Source of the DNA: an uncultured Pirellulaceae bacterium
GTDB lineage: Bacteria > Planctomycetota > Planctomycetia > Pirellulales > Pirellulaceae
Length of the DNA stretch: 9,208 bases
Reading direction: 5' to 3'
Assembly (NCBI GenBank): GCA_934255105.1
Contig: CAKQNH010000131.1
Location: 1-9,208, forward strand
Under the pieces are notes generated by a model that saw only the letters and a program-made list of their open reading frames with translations, was not told the origin of the DNA and did no database searches. Below, in pieces: positions 1 to 6,612 of the stretch (positions are counted from its first letter, which is position 1; every line of letters begins with the position of its first letter). Position numbers and translations under genes: made by a program.

Positions 1-785
1 AGCGGCTGCCTGACGGACTGCCCGTATACGACCCCGAGTTTGGTAGTGGCGATGTGGGGCTGCTCGAGGAAGCGGCTGTGCTGCTATCTACTCAAGCTCA
101 CAACATCCACTTGTTGGTTCAGAGCAATCGGCTGTTCCTGGGGGCGCTGCATGCGATGAGTAGCGCCATTGATGCTCGCGATCCCTATACGCAGGGGCAC
201 AGTGAACGGGTCGCCCGTCTTTCTTTCGAGCTCGCACGGATCTATGGACTGTCGGAGGAAGCCTGCCAAGAGATCTACCTGGCGGGTGTTTTGCATGACG
301 TTGGAAAAATTGGAATTCCCGACAGCGTTCTGTTAAAGGAAGGTTCTTTAACGGATGAAGAGTTCAAGGTCATCCAAACTCACCCGACGATTGGGCATCG
401 GATCGTCGAGCGGCTAGGGCACTTGCAATTCGTGCTCCCCGGCGTGCTGTATCACCATGAACGCTGGGATGGCAAGGGATACCCGCACGGGCTCCAAGGT
501 GAGGCCATACCGATGATGGCTCGCGTACTCTCCGTGGCCGACGCCTTTGACGCGATGACCAGTTGCCGGCCGTATCGCAAGGCTATGCCTCTACAACAGG
601 CTGAAGCCATCATTTCCGACGGAGCCGGTGAGCAGTGGGACGCACAAATTGTCGAGTGCTTCAAGGTCTGGATCGATCGCAGGTTGAATGTCGATCTTGT
701 GGTTGAGCATCCCAATCAGAGCATTATTCCGCTCGACTCCCCCGTCGACTCGCTTCACCAAGCGGTCATGGCTCTGAACAACTGA
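1..785 (+). CDS. HD-GYP domain cyclic-di-GMP phosphodiesterase, 3' part (N-terminus outside window)
   Basis: The frame is open from the first full codon at 3 to the TGA at 783-785 (260 residues visible), so the gene starts upstream of the window. The GTG at 54 is an internal codon, not a supported start. Numbering residues from that GTG, the HD-GYP hallmarks are complete: H49 in GHSERVAR, HDVGK at 81-85 with the metal-binding HD pair, H110, and the signature HHERWDGKGYP at 134-144, followed by ARVLSVADAFDAMTSCRPYR (156-175). HD-GYP proteins hydrolyse c-di-GMP to pGpG or GMP with a bi- or trinuclear metal centre; intact residues suggest an active enzyme. The stretch before the domain (about 1-28) resembles the last helix of a GAF sensor domain, so a GAF-HD-GYP architecture is likely but not provable here. 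It converges on the FHA kinase gene, with 76 bp between stop codons. The catalytic call is firm; the sensory input is unknown. Confidence 0.93.
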   Translation, partial: RLPDGLPVYDPEFGSGDVGLLEEAAVLLSTQAHNIHLLVQSNRLFLGALHAMSSAIDARDPYTQGHSERVARLSFELARIYGLSEEACQEIYLAGVLHDVGKIGIPDSVLLKEGSLTDEEFKVIQTHPTIGHRIVERLGHLQFVLPGVLYHHERWDGKGYPHGLQGEAIPMMARVLSVADAFDAMTSCRPYRKAMPLQQAEAIISDGAGEQWDAQIVECFKVWIDRRLNVDLVVEHPNQSIIPLDSPVDSLHQAVMALNN

Positions 786-861
786 GTGGCGGCGCTCTCT
801 GCCAGTGTCAGCAGTGATTTCTCCGCTTGTGGTGGCGTTTCAATTTGCGTTTTCCACTTAT

Positions 862-2301
862 TCATAATTCGATCTGCTCGTGGCCGGCTGCGACTCGCAA
901 GGCGGCGCGCATTTGGCCCGCGTCTGTGTAGCGCTCGACTGTTTCTGGGGATAAGGCCTTCATGATAAATCGGGCCACGCGCTTCGGGACACTGGGAAGG
1001 AGAGCATCGATAGCGACGATCTCGGAAGCAAGAATGACTCTAATTGGGTCGGCCCCAGGTTTCATTGGGCGTGGCAATTCCCCAGTCAAGCATTCGTATA
1101 CGATGGCACCTAAACTCCACACGTCACTCTGCGGCGATACAAAGCGAAAATTGGTAAGTTGCTCCTTCGGCATGTAGGCCCAACTTCCCCCCACGGTGCC
1201 GTTGACAGTCATACCCGACTCCCCTGCCAGCAGATAACTCTTGGCCAGTCCGAAATCACTGATCTTGGGCAAGTACTTGTTTTGTGAGTCCTTGGCCAGC
1301 AGTACGTTGAACGGTTTCAAGTCGCGATGGACAATGCCAGCTCGATGAGCATGTTCGACACCGGCCAGCAGTCGATCCAGCAGTCGCAATGAGCGTCTGA
1401 GATTCAGCTTGCCAGTCCTCTTTAGCAACTCCGCCAGGTTGCCGCCGCTGCAGAAGGGCATGACGATAAACGCTTGACCATCCTCTTCGCCGCAGTCGAC
1501 ACATTCCACGATGGAGACATGCTTCAGTTGTGCCGAGATTTCCATCTCACGTATGAATCTGGCGCGATCCTCGTTGGATATACCATGTTGATTGCGGAGG
1601 AATTTGATCGCCAACTCACGCGAACTGGACGATTTGCCCAGGGCGGAAGCAAGGAAAACCTCCCCCATGCCCCCCTCACCGATTTTCTTTTCAATTTGGT
1701 AGTTGCGAAAGCGATAGGGCAAACGTGGTGCAGACGGTCCCGCTGCTGTCGTGAGCGCCGAATAGAAGTTGGCATGGACGGCAGATGGATGCTCCGCGTT
1801 TGGAATCAATTCCTGCGAGCGTGTACGCGTTTGCGCCGACCTCATCGGGTTACTATTCGCGGACGAAGCCGGGACGAGCAATTCGGTTTCCACTACGGGT
1901 TGCTGAGGTACCAGTAAATCCGTCTCCGCGTTGGTACAGACGGGCAGTTCGATTCGCAGGCGCGCTTCACCGACGACTATTTCGTCGCCATGTTCCAAGT
2001 GCATGCTCGTCGACTTGAGGTCGAGCCTTTGGCCCGATGCAGCGCGCAGAAGTTGCAGGCCATTGGTACTCCCGAGATCCTCAATCCTCCATTGGCTTTT
2101 GACGAACTCTATGCGACCATGTTGGCGAGAAACGCCCCGATCATTCAATACCAAGTCGGAGTTGGGTTCCCGACCAATTACGATACTTTCATCTTCAAGC
2201 AACTCTTTGCATTGTCCCTCGCGCGAACCAGCCAGCGCGTGCAGTCGCAACCATGCACCCAGTTGCGGTGCTCGTCCATGATCGAGTTGCGGGTGTGTCA
2301 T
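862..2301 (-). CDS. FHA domain-containing eukaryotic-type Ser/Thr protein kinase (soluble)
   Basis: From the ATG at 2299-2301 the protein has 479 residues. An FHA domain spans about 15-120: GR at 43-44, SRQH at 58-61, STNG at 78-81, the residues that bind phosphothreonine. A linker (about 120-195) carries ETDLLVP and ETELLVP. The kinase domain (about 198-470) has the glycine loop GEGGMGEV at 208-215, K233, E252, catalytic HRD with D327, N332, DFG with D349, D393 and R457, so it should be active. The APE motif reads PKE (378-380) within MPKEQLTNF, resembling the MPREQ-type variant I recall from some bacterial kinases. No membrane segment is visible, so it is probably cytoplasmic. An in-frame GTG at 2367 would add 22 residues but would run through a perfect inverted repeat and precedes no domain, so the ATG is preferred. 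No good Shine-Dalgarno is seen. It lies downstream of the PA14 kinase in the same orientation and may be its cytoplasmic partner (inference). Confidence 0.92.
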   Translation of the reverse strand: MTHPQLDHGRAPQLGAWLRLHALAGSREGQCKELLEDESIVIGREPNSDLVLNDRGVSRQHGRIEFVKSQWRIEDLGSTNGLQLLRAASGQRLDLKSTSMHLEHGDEIVVGEARLRIELPVCTNAETDLLVPQQPVVETELLVPASSANSNPMRSAQTRTRSQELIPNAEHPSAVHANFYSALTTAAGPSAPRLPYRFRNYQIEKKIGEGGMGEVFLASALGKSSSSRELAIKFLRNQHGISNEDRARFIREMEISAQLKHVSIVECVDCGEEDGQAFIVMPFCSGGNLAELLKRTGKLNLRRSLRLLDRLLAGVEHAHRAGIVHRDLKPFNVLLAKDSQNKYLPKISDFGLAKSYLLAGESGMTVNGTVGGSWAYMPKEQLTNFRFVSPQSDVWSLGAIVYECLTGELPRPMKPGADPIRVILASEIVAIDALLPSVPKRVARFIMKALSPETVERYTDAGQMRAALRVAAGHEQIEL

Positions 2302-2337
2302 AAATCGGCAGCCAGTTAAACCGGAGCACAATGTGGC

Positions 2338-2354
2338 CCGACGCTCCGCGTCGG
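2338..2354. repeat. Perfect 7-bp inverted repeat between the two minus-strand kinase genes
   Basis: CCGACGC and GCGTCGG flank a 3-base spacer (TCC on the plus strand), forming a compact GC-rich hairpin 37 bp upstream of the FHA kinase ATG. No T-run follows on either strand, so it is not a typical intrinsic terminator. It may be a copy of a dispersed REP-like element or an mRNA processing or stability hairpin between two co-transcribed genes. Its position argues against the upstream GTG start at 2367. Confidence 0.55.
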
Positions 2355-2412
2355 TTCCCTGCCCCACAAATCAGCATCTAACAAAACAACTCACACGCCC
2401 TAAGATAAGCCC

Positions 2413-4620
2413 CTATTCTACTCGTCGCACGTTGACGAACAATCGGCTCGTGCCAGCTAATTCATAGTAATCGAAGCGAACGACATGCTCGCCAGCAGCC
2501 AATCGGCTTTCCTGCGTACGGTGCTGTACCCGCCCATAGTGCTCCCAATCATCAATCACCAGCACATCGTCGACCCAAACCCGAACGCCATCATCGGCAC
2601 AGCTTTCGACTGAGTAGATTCCGTCTGGGCACTTGAAGGAACGTTGGCCAGCAATCACGAAATAGTTCTTCGGAATTGAGCTCTGGAACTCGCCGAAATC
2701 TGTCGTTCCTTGATCCCAGAAGACAAAGTCCAATTTCTCAAACTGAAAGTTTGCCGTGGCCTTAAGTTTCGAGATCATCTCGCGCGTTGGCGGTTGACGA
2801 TTCTCATCCGGAGGGTATTCATACAGATAAGTAGTCCAAGGTTCGTTCCAAGACACACCAAATTGGCTCATGTCCTCGGCGACCGTGTTGGTGTATGGGA
2901 TCCTGATGACTGTACGGCAGTCGCCCGCACCAGTGGGCTGGTGGATGTAGTCAATATCCACACCTTTGCTAGTGATTATATATTTGGTGTCTACTGCGGA
3001 ATTAGTGGAAATACACTTGACTTTTGCAGCACTAAAATTCAAGTTGGGCGGCACGAGTTCGCTAAGGCCAATCGAGCTTAATAGAGGTTGGACTTCAGGC
3101 TCCCAGCGCTGTCCATTCACTTCAAAAACCGGCCAACGATAAATGTTTCTGGTCGAACGCAGCCCTTCCTGGGAGAGCTTCAAGCTATGCACATCCACTT
3201 CGTGCCCCACGATATTCAAGCTGAAGTATTCAGTGAGCTGTGCTTTTGAAGCGACATCTTCCGGTGCGTCAGGCTCCGTTTTCGAAGTCGCAATTTGCCC
3301 AGATTGCGTCGAGTTGCCGGAGGCAACGCGTTTATCGCCCAAGTTCTCAGCAGGCAACTGCGAACTGCTAGACATCTCGAAGGGTTGCGCCGCCGGAGGT
3401 TCCGTAGCTTCCGCGACATTGACGGTCGCAAGTGGTCGATCGTCTTTTCGCACCTCGACCGCAAGCACATCATCGGGGAGATGCAATTCGGTTGTCGTGC
3501 CATCTTGGTTGCGGACTAAAATCACAATTGCCGCCAGCAAAATTGGAATAAAGGCGGCTCCGCCCAGGGCAACAAACATCATCGGCGTGCGACCACGCGG
3601 CGGAGATGACGCATGGGCTGTTGGCAAGGACCTGCGTATGGAAGACTGCGAACCGATGGCCTGCGGCGGGAGGCCCATGGAGCTTGTGGCGTTAAGACAT
3701 TGGCCCAGTGCCGCAGCAAACTCTTCCGCAGTTTGATATCGTTGAGCAGTTTCCTTATGGGTCGCTTTCTGGCAAATTGCGACTAGTTCTGGCTCGATGC
3801 CGTCGCGAACGCTCGCAGGAGAGACGGAATCGGTAGTCAAAATTTGTGCGTAGATCTGAGGTACCGTTCCTTGAAATGGCCGTTGGCCAGTAAGCAATTC
3901 ATAAAGGATAATGCCCAGGCTATAGACGTCCGATTGCGTTCCACTTGCACCCTTCTCGCTTCGGAGTTGTTCGGGGGCCATGTAGGCTGGTGTTCCAAGC
4001 ACCGCGCCGGTGGCTGTCAGTTGGGCCTCCTCTTGATCGACACGACGAGCGAGTCCAAAGTCCATAATGACGAAGTCGCGGTTCTTCTTGATCATGATAT
4101 TGGCGGGCTTCAAGTCGCGATGAATGACTCCTTGTTTGTGCGCGAAGTGAACTGCCTGTGCAATCCGACGTAGTAGCGCCACTGCCGTGCGTGGCTCGAT
4201 CGCTCCCTTTGACCTGATGATCTCGTGCAGCGATCTCCCCTCGACATAGTTCATCGTCAGAAACAGACGCCGCTCGTGTTCGCCGATATCGTACATGCGA
4301 CAGATATTCGGGTGATCTAGCGTGGCGGCCAGTCTCGCTTCACGACGAAAGCGCTCTGCAAAGGCTGCCGCCTTCGCTCCCGCGAAATGCGGCAATTTGA
4401 GAGCTACCTTTCGGTCCAGTTCGATATCGTGAGCCAAGTAAACCACTCCCATACCCCCTTCACCCAATTGCTTGAGCAGTCGGTAGCGACCGAACTCGAC
4501 GGGTATCCTCGCGTCGACGCGTCTGCCGACACTGGACGGCTGGGTCGACAGATCGTCAATACCCAAGGTATTGTTCGTCTGGGCGATCCGTTCCGCTTTG
4601 CGACCAAGTTTGTCTGGCAT
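2413..4620 (-). CDS. Membrane-anchored Ser/Thr protein kinase with C-terminal extracytoplasmic PA14 domain
   Basis: 735 residues from the ATG at 4618-4620 to the TAG at 2413-2415. A PknB-type kinase domain occupies about 44-310 with all key residues: glycine loop GEGGMGVV 53-60, K75, E94, HRD with D169, N174, DFG with D187, APE 215-217, D231 and R294. One hydrophobic helix at about 347-369, after a Ser/Pro/Arg-rich linker, should place the rest outside the cytoplasm. A low-complexity stretch (about 400-460) leads to an unrecognised region (about 460-620) and a PA14-like domain (about 625-735) with the core DDGVRVWVDDVLVIDDW at 677-692 region and a closing AGEHVVRFDYYE segment. PA14 domains are beta-barrels that often bind carbohydrate, so the kinase may sense a glycan or wall component; the ligand is inference. 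The start has only a weak GGGA upstream. It is divergent from the secreted CAP gene and followed by the FHA kinase 111 bp on, plausibly one transcript. Confidence 0.94.
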   Translation of the reverse strand: MPDKLGRKAERIAQTNNTLGIDDLSTQPSSVGRRVDARIPVEFGRYRLLKQLGEGGMGVVYLAHDIELDRKVALKLPHFAGAKAAAFAERFRREARLAATLDHPNICRMYDIGEHERRLFLTMNYVEGRSLHEIIRSKGAIEPRTAVALLRRIAQAVHFAHKQGVIHRDLKPANIMIKKNRDFVIMDFGLARRVDQEEAQLTATGAVLGTPAYMAPEQLRSEKGASGTQSDVYSLGIILYELLTGQRPFQGTVPQIYAQILTTDSVSPASVRDGIEPELVAICQKATHKETAQRYQTAEEFAAALGQCLNATSSMGLPPQAIGSQSSIRRSLPTAHASSPPRGRTPMMFVALGGAAFIPILLAAIVILVRNQDGTTTELHLPDDVLAVEVRKDDRPLATVNVAEATEPPAAQPFEMSSSSQLPAENLGDKRVASGNSTQSGQIATSKTEPDAPEDVASKAQLTEYFSLNIVGHEVDVHSLKLSQEGLRSTRNIYRWPVFEVNGQRWEPEVQPLLSSIGLSELVPPNLNFSAAKVKCISTNSAVDTKYIITSKGVDIDYIHQPTGAGDCRTVIRIPYTNTVAEDMSQFGVSWNEPWTTYLYEYPPDENRQPPTREMISKLKATANFQFEKLDFVFWDQGTTDFGEFQSSIPKNYFVIAGQRSFKCPDGIYSVESCADDGVRVWVDDVLVIDDWEHYGRVQHRTQESRLAAGEHVVRFDYYELAGTSRLFVNVRRVE

Positions 4621-4663
4621 GATTCAATTTCCCATGGGATGCGCGAATTCCGGACTTGAATAG

Positions 4664-4692
4664 ATAATATTCGAGCTGCAAGGCGTACGCAA
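4664..4692 (-). promoter_or_regulatory. Candidate sigma70-type promoter for the PA14 kinase gene
   Basis: Read on the minus strand, TTGCGT (4692-4687) and TATTAT (4669-4664) are separated by exactly 17 bp. The -10 matches the TATAAT consensus at five of six positions; the -35 matches TTGACA at only three. Transcription would begin near 4657, giving a leader of roughly 37 nt before the ATG at 4620. Planctomycete promoters often diverge from the E. coli consensus, so this is a position-supported guess. Confidence 0.3.
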
Positions 4693-4727
4693 TATAGGGG
4701 GTGACTAGCGGGAGTGTGTTTATGTTT

Positions 4728-4757
4728 CCGCAATGCTCGCACAGGGCAGCATTTCGG
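4728..4757. repeat. 10-bp inverted repeat with one mismatch in the divergent region
   Basis: CCGCAATGCT (4728-4737) and AGCATTTCGG (4748-4757) are complementary at nine of ten positions around a 10-base spacer. The arms are about one and a half helical turns apart from centre to centre of the dyad's outer ends, compatible with a dimeric regulator or an RNA hairpin. It lies upstream of the candidate kinase promoter and could serve either gene. No T-run follows, so it is not an obvious terminator. Confidence 0.4.
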
Positions 4758-4875
4758 TTTTCTCTAGGCCGTCCGCCGGCATGCCATAGCTGTTCAGTTC
4801 TGCGGTGGGGAGGGGGGCAACGGAAAGGAGCTGCTCGCAGTTGGCGTGAATCGATACCGGAGAGGTTGATGCCAC

Positions 4876-4896
4876 TTGAGAACTCAGCTTTCTCAA
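4876..4896. repeat. Perfect 7-bp inverted repeat followed by a T-rich tract
   Basis: TTGAGAA (4876-4882) and TTCTCAA (4890-4896) flank the 7-base spacer CTCAGCT. The plus strand continues ATTTTGGGATTTTT (4897-4910). The stem is AT-rich and weak for an intrinsic terminator, and no gene ends just before it on the plus strand. It could be an operator of the CAP gene or a leader hairpin. Confidence 0.35.
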
Positions 4897-4949
4897 ATTT
4901 TGGGATTTTTCCGACCGAGCCGCGCAGCCAGAGGCGATCCTATGCGTTA

Positions 4950-4981
4950 GCAGGGTGAACAGTCACCAATTCACTCCCTGC
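4950..4981 (+). promoter_or_regulatory. Leader hairpin abutting the CAP-gene ribosome binding site
   Basis: GCAGGG-TGAA (4950-4959) pairs with TTCA-CCCTGC (4970-4973 and 4976-4981) with a 2-base CT bulge and a 10-base loop, for ten base pairs. The 3' arm ends at the base immediately before the GAAGGA ribosome binding site. A smaller alternative stem, GGTGA (4954-4958) with TCACC (4963-4967), is mutually exclusive with it. Two competing hairpins beside a Shine-Dalgarno could affect translation initiation, but no known riboswitch or protein-binding motif is recognised. Confidence 0.4.
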
Positions 4982-4987
4982 GAAGGA
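4982..4987 (+). promoter_or_regulatory. Shine-Dalgarno of the CAP/dockerin gene
   Basis: GAAGGA lies 8 bases before the ATG at 4996-4998. It is the clearest ribosome binding site in the window and fixes the start of the secreted CAP protein. Confidence 0.75.
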
Positions 4988-4995
4988 CCTAGCAT

Positions 4996-6552
4996 ATGCG
5001 TTTCACTCGTCGCTCCTCTCCAAACCGCTTGGCTCGCACACTGACCGTCGAACAAATGGAAAGTCGCCAGCTAATGGCGGTCGACTTGGGGATCACACAG
5101 CCGGTAATCGAAATTTCAGGCGAGTCTCAATTGATGATCGAGCTGGTCAATCGCGCTCGAGCCAACCCCTCTGCGGAGGCCAGCCGTTTAGGAATCGATC
5201 TAATCCAGAATCTGGCTCCGGGTGCCATCACGGCCGTACCGAAGCAGCCGTTGGCACTCAACCAGCATCTGGTCGATGCGGCACTGGCGCATTCGGAGGA
5301 TATGTTGGACAACAACTACTTTGACCATGTCGGGCTCGACGGTTCGACCCCCTCAGCGCGCGTCCGAAAGGCAGGATACTCGACTGGTGCCGCAGAAAAC
5401 ATCGCCTACCGCACAGTTCCTGGCAATGACGTGGCTCATACTGTCGCGTCGACCCACGATATGCTATTCCGCAGCGCCGGGCATCGTCAAAATCTGATGA
5501 GCGATTTCATGCGTGATGTCGGCGTTGGAGTAGTAGTGGGAGATCGCACGTTTGCAAGCGGCAATAGTTTACAGACTGCGTTCACCACGGAAAACTTCGG
5601 CCGCGAGAACAACGCCAACCCAGCCATAACCGGCGTGGCCTACACCGACACGGTAGTTGATGATGATTTCTACAGTCTAGGGGAAGGGATGGCCGGGATC
5701 TTGATCGAGGCGGTCGCGAGCACAGGCCAGCGTTACGCTACGCGAACCGGCACGCACGGGGGCTACGTCTTGCATGTGCCTGCTGGGCAGTACTCCGTAC
5801 GCGCAATGGATACTGCCGCCAGCACCGTGGCAACTCTCGGCACGCTAGTCGTCGGAACAAGCAACGTCAAGCTGGACCTGCTTCCCGAGCAATTCGCTCC
5901 CATGAGCAACTCCGATTCGACTTCACCAGAAACCAGCGTGACAACCGATTTGTCCAACCTCGATGTCAATAACGATGGCCTGGTCACCCCCATGGACGCA
6001 CTCACGGTTATCAACTATCTCAACGCTCGCAGCACCAATTACCAGAATAAGATCGACGTAAATCGCGACTTCCTGATTACGCCAATCGATGCTCTGTTGG
6101 TAATCAACCACCTCAATACGACTACCCGACATTCGTCCGCCGCTGCAACGATGGAGGCGGATGAAAAATCGCCGCAGTCACCACGATTGTCCCAGTTGAC
6201 TGCCCAGGCTACTGAGGACATGCGGGGAAGGTTTGACGGTGAATGGGAACTGGTTGTCGAGTCTGCGAAACCGGTCACTTGGAGCGATACCGGTTTGGAA
6301 CTGAACGCGAGCTTGTCCAAAAAATCACCGACTCCGGGCTACCAAATCGTCATCCGCTACGCAACACTCATATTCGAATATCGCGCCTCGGAAACAGGAG
6401 CACTGCAATACGCGGGTTGGAAGCAGGTCGCTGACTATCTCGCTGACGAGAATAGCACCTGTTGTCCGTGGGCTATCGACGCCCCCTGCCTGGAAGCACT
6501 TTCGAAGGCCCTTCATGCCCTCACCGTAGATTTCGTGCATTCGAAGAAATAG
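4996..6552 (+). CDS. Secreted CAP/SCP-domain protein with beta-sandwich, dockerin-like pair and unrecognised C-terminal domain
   Basis: 518 residues, ATG at 4996 behind a good Shine-Dalgarno, TAG at 6550-6552. The N-terminus is Arg-rich and carries TVEQMESRQLMAVD (17-30), a variant of the planctomycete LEPR-XLL motif found at the start of exported proteins; there is no classical hydrophobic signal peptide. The CAP domain (about 42-205) has AHSEDM (98-103), YFDH with H111, the AENIAYR segment with E134, and GHRQNLM with H163, matching the His/Glu cleft residues of bacterial CAP proteins. Residues 210-296 form a beta-rich module with D-rich FYSLGEG typical of SdrB/CarboxypepD_reg-like folds that often follow CAP. 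Two dockerin-like calcium loops follow (323-334, 354-365). The last 140 residues are unrecognised and include Cys489-Cys490 and Cys498. The enzymatic role of bacterial CAP proteins is generally unsettled, so none is assigned; cell-surface or extracellular location is inferred. Confidence 0.92.
   Translation: MRFTRRSSPNRLARTLTVEQMESRQLMAVDLGITQPVIEISGESQLMIELVNRARANPSAEASRLGIDLIQNLAPGAITAVPKQPLALNQHLVDAALAHSEDMLDNNYFDHVGLDGSTPSARVRKAGYSTGAAENIAYRTVPGNDVAHTVASTHDMLFRSAGHRQNLMSDFMRDVGVGVVVGDRTFASGNSLQTAFTTENFGRENNANPAITGVAYTDTVVDDDFYSLGEGMAGILIEAVASTGQRYATRTGTHGGYVLHVPAGQYSVRAMDTAASTVATLGTLVVGTSNVKLDLLPEQFAPMSNSDSTSPETSVTTDLSNLDVNNDGLVTPMDALTVINYLNARSTNYQNKIDVNRDFLITPIDALLVINHLNTTTRHSSAAATMEADEKSPQSPRLSQLTAQATEDMRGRFDGEWELVVESAKPVTWSDTGLELNASLSKKSPTPGYQIVIRYATLIFEYRASETGALQYAGWKQVADYLADENSTCCPWAIDAPCLEALSKALHALTVDFVHSKK
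5959..6117 (+). repeat. Duplicated dockerin/EF-hand-like segment within the CAP gene
   Basis: Two 22-codon units, 5959-6024 and 6052-6117, encode the parallel segments LDVNNDGLVTPMDALTVINY and IDVNRDFLITPIDALLVINH (residues 322-341 and 353-372) each closed by a Leu-Asn pair. Calcium ligands are D323, N325, D327, T331, D334 and D354, N356, D358, T362, D365. The second loop has Phe359 where the first has Gly328, so it may bind calcium less well. The two copies differ much at the nucleotide level, so the duplication is old, as in dockerins generally. Confidence 0.8.
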
Positions 6553-6612
6553 TGCTATAGACGTGCCCTAGTTTTGTCGCAGAATTGTGGCAGAATCGAC
6601 CAGTGAAATACG

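Larger units (their letters stand above)
4621..4995. other. Divergent intergenic region, 375 bp, no convincing gene
   Basis: This region separates the leftward PA14 kinase from the rightward CAP protein, so it should carry promoters for both. The longest frame in it (4701-4958, GTG start, 85 codons) has no recognisable domain, low-quality composition and no spaced ribosome binding site, and is not called. What the region does hold are three inverted repeats (4728-4757, 4876-4896, 4950-4981), a candidate minus-strand promoter (4664-4692) and a Shine-Dalgarno for the downstream gene (4982-4987). No clear sigma70-like promoter was found for the plus-strand gene. Confidence 0.6.

Noticed and set aside
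786..861. Possible bidirectional terminator between the convergent HD-GYP and FHA kinase genes
   Set aside because: Only a 4-bp CTGC/GCAG pairing is visible and no T-run follows on either strand.
1474..2319. Plus-strand open frames of 77-147 codons across the FHA kinase
   Set aside because: They run antisense to a gene with complete FHA and kinase motifs and encode Arg/Cys/Ser-rich sequence without domains.
3143..3736. 197-codon plus-strand frame antisense to the PA14 kinase
   Set aside because: It is the reverse of the linker and TM region of the kinase; Ala/Ser/Gly-rich translation with no family features.
4701..4958. 85-codon GTG-start frame in the divergent intergenic region, plus strand
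   Set aside because: No recognisable domain, Arg/Ser-rich random-looking composition, no spaced ribosome binding site, and it overlaps the inverted repeats and the probable promoter area.
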